Shown piece by piece: positions 31,793 through 40,503 of a stretch of 40,503 bases of DNA. Within the stretch, counting starts at the first letter, position 1, and each line of letters opens with the position of its first letter. The notes beneath the pieces are model-generated. The model saw only the letters and a program-made list of their open reading frames with translations. It was not told where the DNA came from and searched no databases. This DNA is from Nitrospinota bacterium (lineage in GTDB: Bacteria > Nitrospinota_A > UBA7883 > JACRGQ01). The stretch is from the NCBI GenBank assembly GCA_016212275.1, contig JACRGR010000023.1, positions 1 through 40,503 on the forward strand, read 5' to 3'. Position numbers and translations under genes: made by a program.

Positions 31793-33901
31793 CTACAGCT
31801 TGCGGTCAATGAGCGGAGAGGGTTTTTCGCCGATGTCGCCGATCCCTTTGAGGTTGATGCCGAGGAAAAATCGCGTTTCCGTTTCGCGCCGCGTGCCTCC
31901 GCCCACCGCCGGTTCGGTCCGCACCCGGCTCCCCGCGGTGAGTGAAACTCCCCAGCAACATGAATCGAGTTTTACGGAAAGGAGCGTTCCGGCGCTTTCG
32001 TGCAAAACTTCGTCATAAATGGCGCTTGCTTCGGCGGCTATGGCGTTGCTGAAACGGTAGCCGATCAGGCCGGACGAATAGGTCATCAGCGGCACGCGCG
32101 TGAAGCGGCGGTCGTACGAAAAATAGAACAGCCCTTCCGGGGCGATCCCCAATTCTTCGTTCACCGTGTCGGGGTTTTGGTCGTAATGGTTGTACGTCAG
32201 GTCGGCATTCAGCAATAGCCACGGCGCGGGCCTGCTCTTCAGTTCAACCATGAGCGCGGTCCACGGGCGTTTCTCCGTTCCGCCGGACCGGGCCGCTTCA
32301 TTGAGATCGTATCCTTGCTGGATGTTCAGGCGCACCGCCTCGTCCCCTCTGCTCCTGCTATATACGCGGTTCAAGAGGGTCATGGTCAAAAGGTTTTTGG
32401 GGTCATGCCGGTCGGCGCCGTCCAACTGCAGGATATTTTGCCGGTCGGTGCCGTCCACCTCGTAGCCCGGCACATAAGTGTAATCCAGCATCGGCGTGAG
32501 TGAGTGCTTGAATGCGTCGGTTCCGCCCTCGAACACGCGGAACATCCGCGGCCCCTCGATGCCCAGCCCGGCGGAATAATATTCGGCGGTGAGTGGTTTG
32601 GTATCCGCCGCCCCCCGGCTATACCATGCCGCCCGTCCCGCCACCCAAGGGTTCATGTTCAGGTACGGCCCCGCGGAAAACGGAAGCGCGAGTGTGGGGC
32701 GCACATCGAGGCGGTCCAGCCCGGCGTTGCTATTCGCCGAGGAAAAGAAAGATGACGAGGTCGCTTGGGCATCCGCCACCAACGGCGTGCCGAATACCCG
32801 CTGGGGCATCATGGAAAACTTCACTTCGGGACGCTTGCTGAATATCTCTCCGTTTGTGGCTTCCAGTTCCCGCTGGTCGCGCCCGGTGAGGGAGAGCGCG
32901 AAAGTATCCCATGCCGAATGCAGATTGGCGGAAGAATCGGTGTACCGCCGGGTGCGCATGAACGTCTGATTGTCGAATTCGCGCGAATAGCTGACATTGC
33001 TCTCGGCGTCCACGTTGATTCGCCCCTCAAGGTTGTCCGCGTACTGCTGGATGTGGTTGTACTTCACGCTCCATAGCTGGTCGTTGAACCGCCGGTCATT
33101 GAGATAGTCGAAATTCAATTGGCCGCGTGTGCGCTCGGCGAACGCATAGCGGTACTCGATCCCTTCCCGCGCGCCGCGCATGTCCATGTAATCGAGGTAG
33201 AAGGTGGCGTCGTCCTGTTCGGATATGGCCCAGAAAAAGCTGTTTTTCAGGAATGTGCCGCTGGTGCTCGAATGTCCCACTCCGGGCATCAGGAAGCCGG
33301 AGGTCCGTTTAGTGACGGCCGGGGCGAACCAGTAGGGGGAGTAGAACACCGGCACGCCGTAAAACCGCAGGCTTACGTCCTTGAGGATCGCCAGTCCTTC
33401 CAGCTTCACGTCAAGCGAACTGGCATTGAACACCCATTCCTGGTTTTCCGGGGGGCAACTGGTGATGGCGCCGTTCTCGATGGAAAATTGATCCGGGGCC
33501 GTCCGTTGGATCTTTTGCGCCGAAAACGTCAGCTCGTTGCTGAACACGCCTTGAGCGTCCCACAGGGTGCCCAGTCCGGTGTTCAGGTTGAACTCCATCA
33601 TCCGCCCGGTCACGTCGGCCTGAGGTATTTTCAGCCACACGTTCCCTTCGATGAGGCCGTTGCCGGTATTCTTGTTCAGCAGGCATTGGTCCCCATGGAG
33701 ACTGAGGGATCCCAGAAGCACCTTGGCGTTGCCGCGCGCGGTCATTACGCCGGTGCTCTCGGAGAATGTTATGTTGTCCGCCGTAACCGAGAGTTTATCC
33801 TCCTTCGCGTCTTCGGCGACCGCGAATGAGGATAAATAGAAAACACCCGCGCATAACGCAAGCAAGAAGTGGAAAACGGAACGCCGGGGAGGGATATTCA
33901 C
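31793..33901 (-). CDS. lptD: LPS-assembly protein LptD (OstA/Imp)
   Basis: 702 residues. A signal peptide (MNIPPRRSVFHFLLALCAGVFYLSSFAVA) precedes an OstA/LptA-like beta-jellyroll (about 35-170: LSVTADNITFSESTGVMTARGNAKVLLGS), followed by the outer-membrane barrel with the conserved ILKDVSLRFYGVPVFYSPYWFAP and TSGFLMPGVGHSS. LptD with lipoprotein LptE inserts LPS into the outer leaflet. It is shorter than the E. coli protein (784). I chose GTG 33901, which gives a clean signal peptide; TTG 33943 would add a non-signal segment and overlap pdaD. Last gene of the minus-strand operon. Confidence 0.93.
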   Translation of the reverse strand: MNIPPRRSVFHFLLALCAGVFYLSSFAVAEDAKEDKLSVTADNITFSESTGVMTARGNAKVLLGSLSLHGDQCLLNKNTGNGLIEGNVWLKIPQADVTGRMMEFNLNTGLGTLWDAQGVFSNELTFSAQKIQRTAPDQFSIENGAITSCPPENQEWVFNASSLDVKLEGLAILKDVSLRFYGVPVFYSPYWFAPAVTKRTSGFLMPGVGHSSTSGTFLKNSFFWAISEQDDATFYLDYMDMRGAREGIEYRYAFAERTRGQLNFDYLNDRRFNDQLWSVKYNHIQQYADNLEGRINVDAESNVSYSREFDNQTFMRTRRYTDSSANLHSAWDTFALSLTGRDQRELEATNGEIFSKRPEVKFSMMPQRVFGTPLVADAQATSSSFFSSANSNAGLDRLDVRPTLALPFSAGPYLNMNPWVAGRAAWYSRGAADTKPLTAEYYSAGLGIEGPRMFRVFEGGTDAFKHSLTPMLDYTYVPGYEVDGTDRQNILQLDGADRHDPKNLLTMTLLNRVYSRSRGDEAVRLNIQQGYDLNEAARSGGTEKRPWTALMVELKSRPAPWLLLNADLTYNHYDQNPDTVNEELGIAPEGLFYFSYDRRFTRVPLMTYSSGLIGYRFSNAIAAEASAIYDEVLHESAGTLLSVKLDSCCWGVSLTAGSRVRTEPAVGGGTRRETETRFFLGINLKGIGDIGEKPSPLIDRKL

Positions 33902-33917
33902 ACCACCCCGGCCACGA

Positions 33918-34466
33918 TCACATGATGAATACGGCCAGCGCAACCACCGTATGATAGTTTCTCCCTTTCACGATGGCGGTCTGCGTGATGTTGCGGGTGC
34001 GGACGATCTTATTGCTGATCTTGAACACCTGCCGCCGTTCGTCCCAGCTTTGGTTTTCGTTGAACTCGATGCCAAGCGTGGAGGCGAGCATGGCCGCGGC
34101 CAAGTCCTCGGCGTAGTCGCCAGCGCTTTTTTCCGTCTCGCCGTAAGCGTGATGTTCGCTCAGGTAGCCGTAGAGATTCTTGTCCGCCGGGATGCCGCAC
34201 CCGATGCTGGCGGCAATGAGGCGGTGCGGCTCGTTGGAGCAGATACGGGCCTGCACGACGAAGGTGATCTCCCCCGCCTTGATGTGCTTTTGGCCTTCTT
34301 TTCTGCTGATGATCTTGCACCGGGGGGGCAGGATGGAGGACACCATGACCAGGTTGCACACTTCCACTCCCGCGTCGCGCAATGCCAACTCGTACGAGCG
34401 AAGCTCTTCCTTATGGACGCCAACGCCTCTCGTGAAAAACACCTTTTTCGGAACCCAAACGCTCAC
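33918..34466 (-). CDS. pdaD: Pyruvoyl-dependent arginine decarboxylase
   Basis: 182 residues. VWVPKKVFFTRGVGVHKEEL and MVSSILPPRCKII are the family marks; the chain self-cleaves between Ser43 and Ser44 to give the pyruvoyl group. It decarboxylates arginine to agmatine, the first step towards putrescine and spermidine. Start GTG 34466 overlaps the nadE TGA (GTGA) and has a GGGGGAG Shine-Dalgarno. No agmatinase or spermidine-synthase gene is adjacent. Identity strong. Confidence 0.94.
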   Translation of the reverse strand: MSVWVPKKVFFTRGVGVHKEELRSYELALRDAGVEVCNLVMVSSILPPRCKIISRKEGQKHIKAGEITFVVQARICSNEPHRLIAASIGCGIPADKNLYGYLSEHHAYGETEKSAGDYAEDLAAAMLASTLGIEFNENQSWDERRQVFKISNKIVRTRNITQTAIVKGRNYHTVVALAVFIM

Positions 34467-36112
34467 TTGTCTGTCTCCCCCCAATCCGTAAACCGGTTTG
34501 TTATCGGCACGCGGCGGTCCTTCCCGAACGCCTTGGGCGTGATCCGCACGCCCGGCGCCGATTGCCGCCGTTTATACTCGCTCCTGCTCACCAAATCCGC
34601 CACCAGGCGGACTTGGCGCACACTATATCCGAGGGTTGTTATCTCTTCAATACTTTTTTCATCTTCCACATACAGCTTTAGAATCGGGTCCAGTTCCGCG
34701 TACTCCGGCAGTGAATCGCTGTCTTTCTGGTTGGGCCGCAGTTCCGCCGACGGGGGCTTTGCGATAGTGGCTTCAGGGATCCCGGGGAGTTCCGGTTGCG
34801 CGTTTATCCACCGGCACAGGTCGTACACGCCGGTTTTTGGCAGGTCCTTTATCACCGCGAAGCCGCCCGCCGTGTCGCCGTACAAAGTGCAATAGCCCAC
34901 GCTTATCTCGCTCTTGTTGCCGGTGGTAAGCACCAGATTCCCGAACTTGTTGCTGATGGCCATTACCAGCAGGCCGCGGATGCGCGCCTGGATGTTCTCT
35001 TCAGCTATGCCGGGGGAGGTGCCCGCGAACGTCTCTTTGAGCGATTCGCCAAAGGCGTCCATCAGGCCGCCGATGGGAAGCACGTCGAACCGAATATCCA
35101 GGTTGGCCGCCAGTTCACGCGCGTCCGTCACGCTCCCCTCGGAGGAGAAGTGCGACGGCATCGAGACCCCCCGCACCCGTCCCGCGCCCAGCGCGGCAAC
35201 GGCGATGTGCGCCGTAAGCGCGCTGTCGATCCCTCCGGAGAGCGCCACGATCACGTCCTTAAACCGGTTTTTTTCAACATAATCGCGAACCCCGAGCTTG
35301 AGCGCCTCGTATGCGTTTTGCGGATACTGGAATGACGGTGTTTTGCGGGGCGCTATGGGCGCTCCGGTAACCGCGCCGCTCCCTATGGGCAGGTCAGCCA
35401 TCAAAAGGTCTTCACCGAACTCCGTTGCCGACGACGTAATCTCCCCGCCCGCGGAGCAGACGAATGAGCCGCCGTCGAACACCAGTTCATCCTGTCCCCC
35501 CACGAGGTTGCAATAGGCCAACGGATGGCCAAAGCGTTTTGCCCACTGGCCCGCGATGGAGCGGCGCAGTTCCGTTTTCCCGATATGGTAAGGGGAAGAG
35601 GAAAGGTTGACGATAAGCCGGGCATCGGGGTGGGCGCACAGGTCCGCCGCCGGACCGTTCGGTATCCAAATGTCCTCGCAAATGGTGATCGCCACTTTCA
35701 CTCCCGCGATTTCCACCAAGCTTCGTTCTTTGGCTGGGGTGAAATAGCGTTTTTCGTCGAATACGCCGTAGTTCGGCAGTTCCGACTTGTGTTCAATGTG
35801 CCGTATGGTTCCTTCCGTCATGACAGCGGCGGCGTTGAACAGGTTCCCCTCCCGTTCGTGCGGGAACCCGATGATGGCGGCTATCCCCCGGGTGGCCGAT
35901 GCCAGACGATCCACCACGGCCCACGATTGGGTTATGAACTTGCGTTTGTACAAAAGGTCTTCCGGCGGGTAGCCGGTGACCACCAGTTCCGGAAAAACCA
36001 CCAAGGCCGCTCCCGCTTCCCGCGCCTTTGCTATCTGACCGGCGATCAGGCGTTCGTTCCCCGCGAAATCACCCATCACCGGGTTCACTTGGGCCAGCGC
36101 GATGCGGATCAT
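34463..36112 (-). CDS. nadE: Glutamine-dependent NAD+ synthase
   Basis: 549 residues, two-domain form. The N-terminal nitrilase-type amidase (about 1-260) has the Glu in FPELVVTGYPPEDLL, Lys in HKSELPNYGVFDEKRYF and Cys in TICEDIW, which release ammonia from glutamine. The C-terminal ATP-pyrophosphatase domain has LSGGIDSALTAHIA and the NKSEISVGYCTLYGD motif, amidating deamido-NAD to NAD+. The ATG overlaps the upstream DUF3108 TGA (ATGA). Confidence 0.96.
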   Translation of the reverse strand: MIRIALAQVNPVMGDFAGNERLIAGQIAKAREAGAALVVFPELVVTGYPPEDLLYKRKFITQSWAVVDRLASATRGIAAIIGFPHEREGNLFNAAAVMTEGTIRHIEHKSELPNYGVFDEKRYFTPAKERSLVEIAGVKVAITICEDIWIPNGPAADLCAHPDARLIVNLSSSPYHIGKTELRRSIAGQWAKRFGHPLAYCNLVGGQDELVFDGGSFVCSAGGEITSSATEFGEDLLMADLPIGSGAVTGAPIAPRKTPSFQYPQNAYEALKLGVRDYVEKNRFKDVIVALSGGIDSALTAHIAVAALGAGRVRGVSMPSHFSSEGSVTDARELAANLDIRFDVLPIGGLMDAFGESLKETFAGTSPGIAEENIQARIRGLLVMAISNKFGNLVLTTGNKSEISVGYCTLYGDTAGGFAVIKDLPKTGVYDLCRWINAQPELPGIPEATIAKPPSAELRPNQKDSDSLPEYAELDPILKLYVEDEKSIEEITTLGYSVRQVRLVADLVSRSEYKRRQSAPGVRITPKAFGKDRRVPITNRFTDWGETDK

Positions 36113-36882
36113 TTCCCGTTTTCCTTGCCGATGAGCCGCAGGTTCACTCCCTCGGCCTCCACCAGGTTGAGCGTGATGGTGCCGAAGATCAGGTTGGCGC
36201 TCAGCTTTACCGGGATGTGGGCATCGTCGTCCGTCAGCCAGATGAACAGGCTCCGGCTGTCCTGGAATGCCCCCTCGAACTGGAGGCGCGCCTTCAACAT
36301 CACCGTATCAACCTCGCCGTTCATCACCGGTATCCGCTCCCGCTTTACCACCTTTATCTCCGCGTCGTAGTTCTTGTTGTCTTCAAAAACAGGGACGAGC
36401 ACTTTGTCCTTCGGTTCCAGCTTGTGAGCGCGGGTGACGAAGCTGGCGCTAAAAAAGTCTTGCGCCAAGGGAGCCAGGTCGAATGTCCGCGGCTGTTCCT
36501 TGTTCAGCGTCACGGACACCGTATTCGCGGCGTGGTCGAACTCCAGCCATTTATCCTTGGTGGCCGTGCTCTCGCGGATGCGGACCGAAAAGGTCTTTGG
36601 CACGCGGCGGTCAACGTCCCACTTTGATTCGAAATAATCGTCCATGCTGAAGAGGTAGGCGATGGTGTGGGTGGTCCAGGTGTGCAGAGTGAACCGGGCG
36701 TACCGCGCGCCATTCTCCTGCGCGATCTCCGGCACGGCGGCCTCTATCATTCCGGCATCGAACCACAACCAGCGCGCCTTGAACACAAGCCGTTCCCCCG
36801 CCTTGAACGGCAGGCCGTCGGCGGATACGGCAACGGGCAGGCACAACACCGCCGCGCAAAGGATGGCCGCGGCGCGGCGCAT
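36109..36882 (-). CDS. Exported DUF3108-domain protein
   Basis: 257 residues. A signal peptide (MRRAAAILCAAVLCLPVAVSA) is followed by LPFKAGERLVFKARWLWFDAGMIEA, the DUF3108 opening, and an all-beta body ending VKLSANLIFGTITLNLVEA. Function unknown; DUF3108 proteins are periplasmic and have been seen beside envelope genes, which fits lptD two genes further down. ATG 36882 shares its A with the methyltransferase TAA (TAATG). A longer frame exists to 37017 but lacks a signal peptide start. Confidence 0.85.
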   Translation of the reverse strand: MRRAAAILCAAVLCLPVAVSADGLPFKAGERLVFKARWLWFDAGMIEAAVPEIAQENGARYARFTLHTWTTHTIAYLFSMDDYFESKWDVDRRVPKTFSVRIRESTATKDKWLEFDHAANTVSVTLNKEQPRTFDLAPLAQDFFSASFVTRAHKLEPKDKVLVPVFEDNKNYDAEIKVVKRERIPVMNGEVDTVMLKARLQFEGAFQDSRSLFIWLTDDDAHIPVKLSANLIFGTITLNLVEAEGVNLRLIGKENGK

Positions 36883-37499
36883 TACTTGGTGTTCGTCCCG
36901 AAAACGATGGTCCATGGATCGAACTTTTTCATCTTGATGGAAGAGCGCACGGTCAGCCCCGCTTCCCGCGCCAGGCTGTCCAACGCCAGCGTACTGCGCC
37001 AGCCGAGTTTGCGGCATACCGGGTCAACCAGGTCTTCGCCCATGGCGATCAGTTTCTTTGTGCTCCGGAAATGGTTGACCAGCGTGATGGGCCGGTTCGG
37101 TTTGCACACCCGTTTCATCTCCCGCACCGCTTTCACCGGGTCGGGCACCACGCTCACCACGAATGTGGCGATCACCTGGTCGAACGAGTCGTCCTCGAAT
37201 TCCAGGTTGCAGGCGTCCATCTCCAGCAGGGTGACGTGGTGGAGGGAGTGTTTTTCTTTTTTCTTCCGCGCCTTTTCCAGCATCGAGCGGGAAAGGTCAA
37301 TGCCCGTTACCTGGCAATGTTGGGGGTAGATCGGCAGGGTCAGCCCGGTGCCGATGCCCACGTCGAGAATTTTTTCGTTCGGTTGGATGTCCATCGAAAG
37401 GATCGCGTGCCTTTGGCGCGGAAAGAACACATGCTTGAAGAGGAAGTCGTACACATTGGAATAGTTGTGATATATCCTCTTGATGCTTTCGTATTCCAT
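36882..37499 (-). CDS. Class I SAM-dependent methyltransferase (PmtA/UbiE-like)
   Basis: 205 residues. ILDVGIGTGLTLPIYP is SAM motif I, VTGIDLSRSMLEKA holds the acidic ribose-binding Asp, LEMDACNLEFEDDSFDQVIATFVVSVVPDP covers motifs II-III, and MKRVCKPNRPITLVNH follows. The opening IKRIYHNYSNVYDFLFKHVFFPRQ is like phosphatidylethanolamine N-methyltransferase PmtA, so membrane phospholipid is a plausible substrate, though a quinone methyltransferase cannot be ruled out. First gene of the operon ending in lptD. A purine-rich GGGGGGATAGGGG precedes the ATG. Confidence 0.85.
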   Translation of the reverse strand: MEYESIKRIYHNYSNVYDFLFKHVFFPRQRHAILSMDIQPNEKILDVGIGTGLTLPIYPQHCQVTGIDLSRSMLEKARKKKEKHSLHHVTLLEMDACNLEFEDDSFDQVIATFVVSVVPDPVKAVREMKRVCKPNRPITLVNHFRSTKKLIAMGEDLVDPVCRKLGWRSTLALDSLAREAGLTVRSSIKMKKFDPWTIVFGTNTK

Positions 37500-37517
37500 C
37501 CCCTATCCCCCCGGCGG

Positions 37518-37537
37518 CCCCGCGTTACCTTGCGGGG
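37518..37537. terminator. Hairpin between purF and the methyltransferase operon
   Basis: CCCCGC-GTTACCTT-GCGGGG lies after the purF stop and 19 bp before the methyltransferase start on the minus strand. It could end the purF transcript or lie in the next leader; no T-run follows. Confidence 0.35.
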
Positions 37538-37587
37538 AATCTATCAAAGTAATCCACGGATTTCAACGAAAACGCGCCACACGCCGG

Positions 37588-39009
<1,422 letters not shown>

Positions 39010-39015
39010 CTATAA

Positions 39016-39021
39016 ATTATA
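39016..39021 (-). promoter_or_regulatory. -10 hexamer directly before purF
   Basis: Perfect TATAAT on the minus strand ending exactly 6 bp before the purF ATG, which would place +1 on the A of ATG. No good -35 is visible. Confidence 0.5.
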
Positions 39022-39059
39022 CACCACGCGGGGGACCGATGCGATGGCTCGAAAATGGA

Positions 39060-40503
39060 TCAGGAGAAATAGCGGCGCAGGCGCGAAGCGACGTCTTGCG
39101 CGGCGGGGGAGTTCGGGATGATCTCGGCCAAATCCAGCGCGGCGTATTCCTCTTCGGGAATCGCTCCGGCGGAATAAATGGCCAATGGCATGGCATCCGG
39201 TGCGATTGTGGCGCGGATTTCCTTGAGCAATGCCAATCCATCCACTCCGTGTCCGTCAACCCCCGCGGCGACCATGAAGGGCGGCATGGCGGCTATGGAT
39301 TCCCGCGCCTGATTCATGGTTGCCGCGATCCTGATCTCCACGCCGAACATCTCCCTCGCCAGCTTTTCCAGTGTTTCGCGCCGCCGGGCATCGCCATCCA
39401 CGATCAAAAGCGCGGGGGGCGTTTTCCCGAATTCGAGGGAGAAGATACTTCCTTTTCCTTCCTCGGACCGCACCGTGAGCGTGCCGCCGTGGGCCTTCAT
39501 GATGTCGTGTGAATAGGGCAGGCCGAGCCCCGTGCCGCCTTCCCCGGCGGTGCCGCGGGTGGTGGTCATCTCAGAATGTTTGAACAGTCCGGGCAAAAGG
39601 GCCGGGTGAACCCCCACGCCGGTATCTTGCACCGCGATAATGTTTGGAGCGGGGGAGAAGATATTCACGCTTCCCCCCTCTTTCGTGAACTTGATCGCGT
39701 TTGTCAGCAGGTTCAAAAGCGCTTCCCCGATCAGTTCGCGATCCCCCGCGACGCGCAGGTCCTCCGGAACGCCGTTTGTCACTCTGATGCGCTTTTTCGC
39801 CGCCAGATGCATGGTCTGGGTTATTTTTTGTTGGGTCAGGAAGCGGGGGGGAAAGCAGGTGCGGGAAAGGACGATCTTGCCGGTCTGGAGGCGGCTGACA
39901 TCCAGTATCTTGCCGGTGGCGTCTATCAGATCTTCCGCGATGTTGTGCGAATGTTGCATCCACTCTTCAATGGCCGGCTTGAACGATCCGTCGGGATTTT
40001 TCTCTTGAAGGGCGATCTGGAGATACCCCTTCACCGTCGCCAGCGGTCCGCGGAGGTTGTGCGAAACAAGGCTCACATAACTGTCCTTGACCTTGGTTGC
40101 GTTCTCGGCGACCTCCTTCGCCACGCGCAATTCCTCGGTGCGCGCGTCCACACGGTCTTGGTAACGGTTCACCGTGAACCGGGTGGCCACCAGCACCCCT
40201 CCGGCGATCAGCAGTCCTACTGCGAGGTTGAGGTACAGGGTTTTCCGCATCCCCTCCAGCAGGGGGTCTTCGGCCTGTTCCACCAATAGGTACCACTGCA
40301 ATTCCGGGATGAACCGGGAGTTCAGCAGTACCGTCTCATCCCCGTGTTGGTACTGATACGACCCGCTGTCGGTGGACAGCAGGGATTCCGCGATGTCGCG
40401 GTACCCCGGCTCTTCGTGCAAGTTCCGGAACCTGGCGGACATGGAGGAACCCACAAGCATCAGCGCTCCCTGCCGGTCCACAAGGAACACGTTCCTATGG
40501 TAT
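39060..40503 (-). CDS. Membrane sensor histidine kinase with degenerate receiver, 5' end cut by window edge
   Basis: At least 480 residues; the frame stays open to the window end. Visible order: the end of a Cache-like periplasmic sensor (FLVDRQGALMLVGSS...LQWYLLVEQAED), a transmembrane helix (TLYLNLAVGLLIAGGVLVATRF), HisKA with YVSLVSHNLRGPLATVKGYL (catalytic His), HATPase_c (NLLTNAIKFTKEGGS, DTGVGV, GTGLGLPYSHDIM), and a C-terminal receiver-like domain. In the last, the acceptor position in VAAGVDGHGVDG is Gly and the usual Lys is Asn (IIPNSP), so it is probably not phosphorylated. The kinase core is close in layout to the hybrid kinase at 25480. GTG 40490 is internal, not a trusted start. 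Confidence 0.9.
   Translation of the reverse strand, partial: YHRNVFLVDRQGALMLVGSSMSARFRNLHEEPGYRDIAESLLSTDSGSYQYQHGDETVLLNSRFIPELQWYLLVEQAEDPLLEGMRKTLYLNLAVGLLIAGGVLVATRFTVNRYQDRVDARTEELRVAKEVAENATKVKDSYVSLVSHNLRGPLATVKGYLQIALQEKNPDGSFKPAIEEWMQHSHNIAEDLIDATGKILDVSRLQTGKIVLSRTCFPPRFLTQQKITQTMHLAAKKRIRVTNGVPEDLRVAGDRELIGEALLNLLTNAIKFTKEGGSVNIFSPAPNIIAVQDTGVGVHPALLPGLFKHSEMTTTRGTAGEGGTGLGLPYSHDIMKAHGGTLTVRSEEGKGSIFSLEFGKTPPALLIVDGDARRRETLEKLAREMFGVEIRIAATMNQARESIAAMPPFMVAAGVDGHGVDGLALLKEIRATIAPDAMPLAIYSAGAIPEEEYAALDLAEIIPNSPAAQDVASRLRRYFS

Overview
The window is a chromosomal segment of a high-GC, Gram-negative bacterium. An LptD outer-membrane LPS-assembly protein, signal-peptide proteins and a GC-rich core support this. 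MglA-type polarity GTPase, receiver-TPR proteins, multi-PAS hybrid kinases, a K+-independent H+-pyrophosphatase and an MfnB-like enzyme fit a deltaproteobacterial-like, Nitrospinota-like or related environmental lineage. No rRNA or marker here fixes the taxon, so this is inference.

Layout. 1-3740: partial hppA (minus), then a receiver-TPR protein and an MglA-family GTPase, one base apart. 3741-6650: a small-gene, RNA and repeat zone with an excisionase-like HTH gene behind a palindromic operator, a hairpin-rich repeat patch, tRNA-Arg(TCG), lexA, tRNA-Val(TAC) with a large palindrome on its 3' end, and a PIN toxin/antitoxin pair with a 7-codon leader. 6647-8560 (minus): a low-GC FRG-domain gene and a DEDD exonuclease. 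8620-14103 (plus): an M48 protease, a GT-C-like membrane protein, purL, a REP-like palindrome and a LipM/LplA-type gene. 14152-22045 (plus): a tightly packed osmoprotection operon of DUF5752, TreT-like GT4, a membrane sensor-HAMP-OtsA fusion, otsB, a CPA2 antiporter and a CLC-CBS chloride protein, headed by an 11-bp inverted repeat that covers the first ribosome-binding site. 22051-23668 (minus): ftsB and eno. 23880-28167: a pseudo-receiver TPR protein convergent with a four-PAS hybrid kinase. 28331-29853 (plus): fabI and an MfnB-like gene. 29850-31713 (minus): a low-GC AAA ATPase plus PIN cassette resembling two-gene defence modules. 31793-37499 (minus): an operon of methyltransferase, DUF3108 protein, nadE, pdaD and lptD. 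37588-40503 (minus): purF and a partial sensor kinase.

Themes. The trehalose operon joins two routes to trehalose with ion transporters and puts one synthase at the membrane behind a sensor and HAMP domain, which suggests direct signal-to-enzyme coupling. Several housekeeping genes (lexA, purL, purF) have a -10 hexamer 6-8 bases before the start codon and no Shine-Dalgarno, suggesting leaderless mRNAs. Two genes (ftsB, mfnB-like) appear to start at AUC/AUA. The tRNA zone holds hairpins with different stems but a shared TCC (or GGA/CTC) triloop; one has copied the 3' end of tRNA-Val in inverted orientation.
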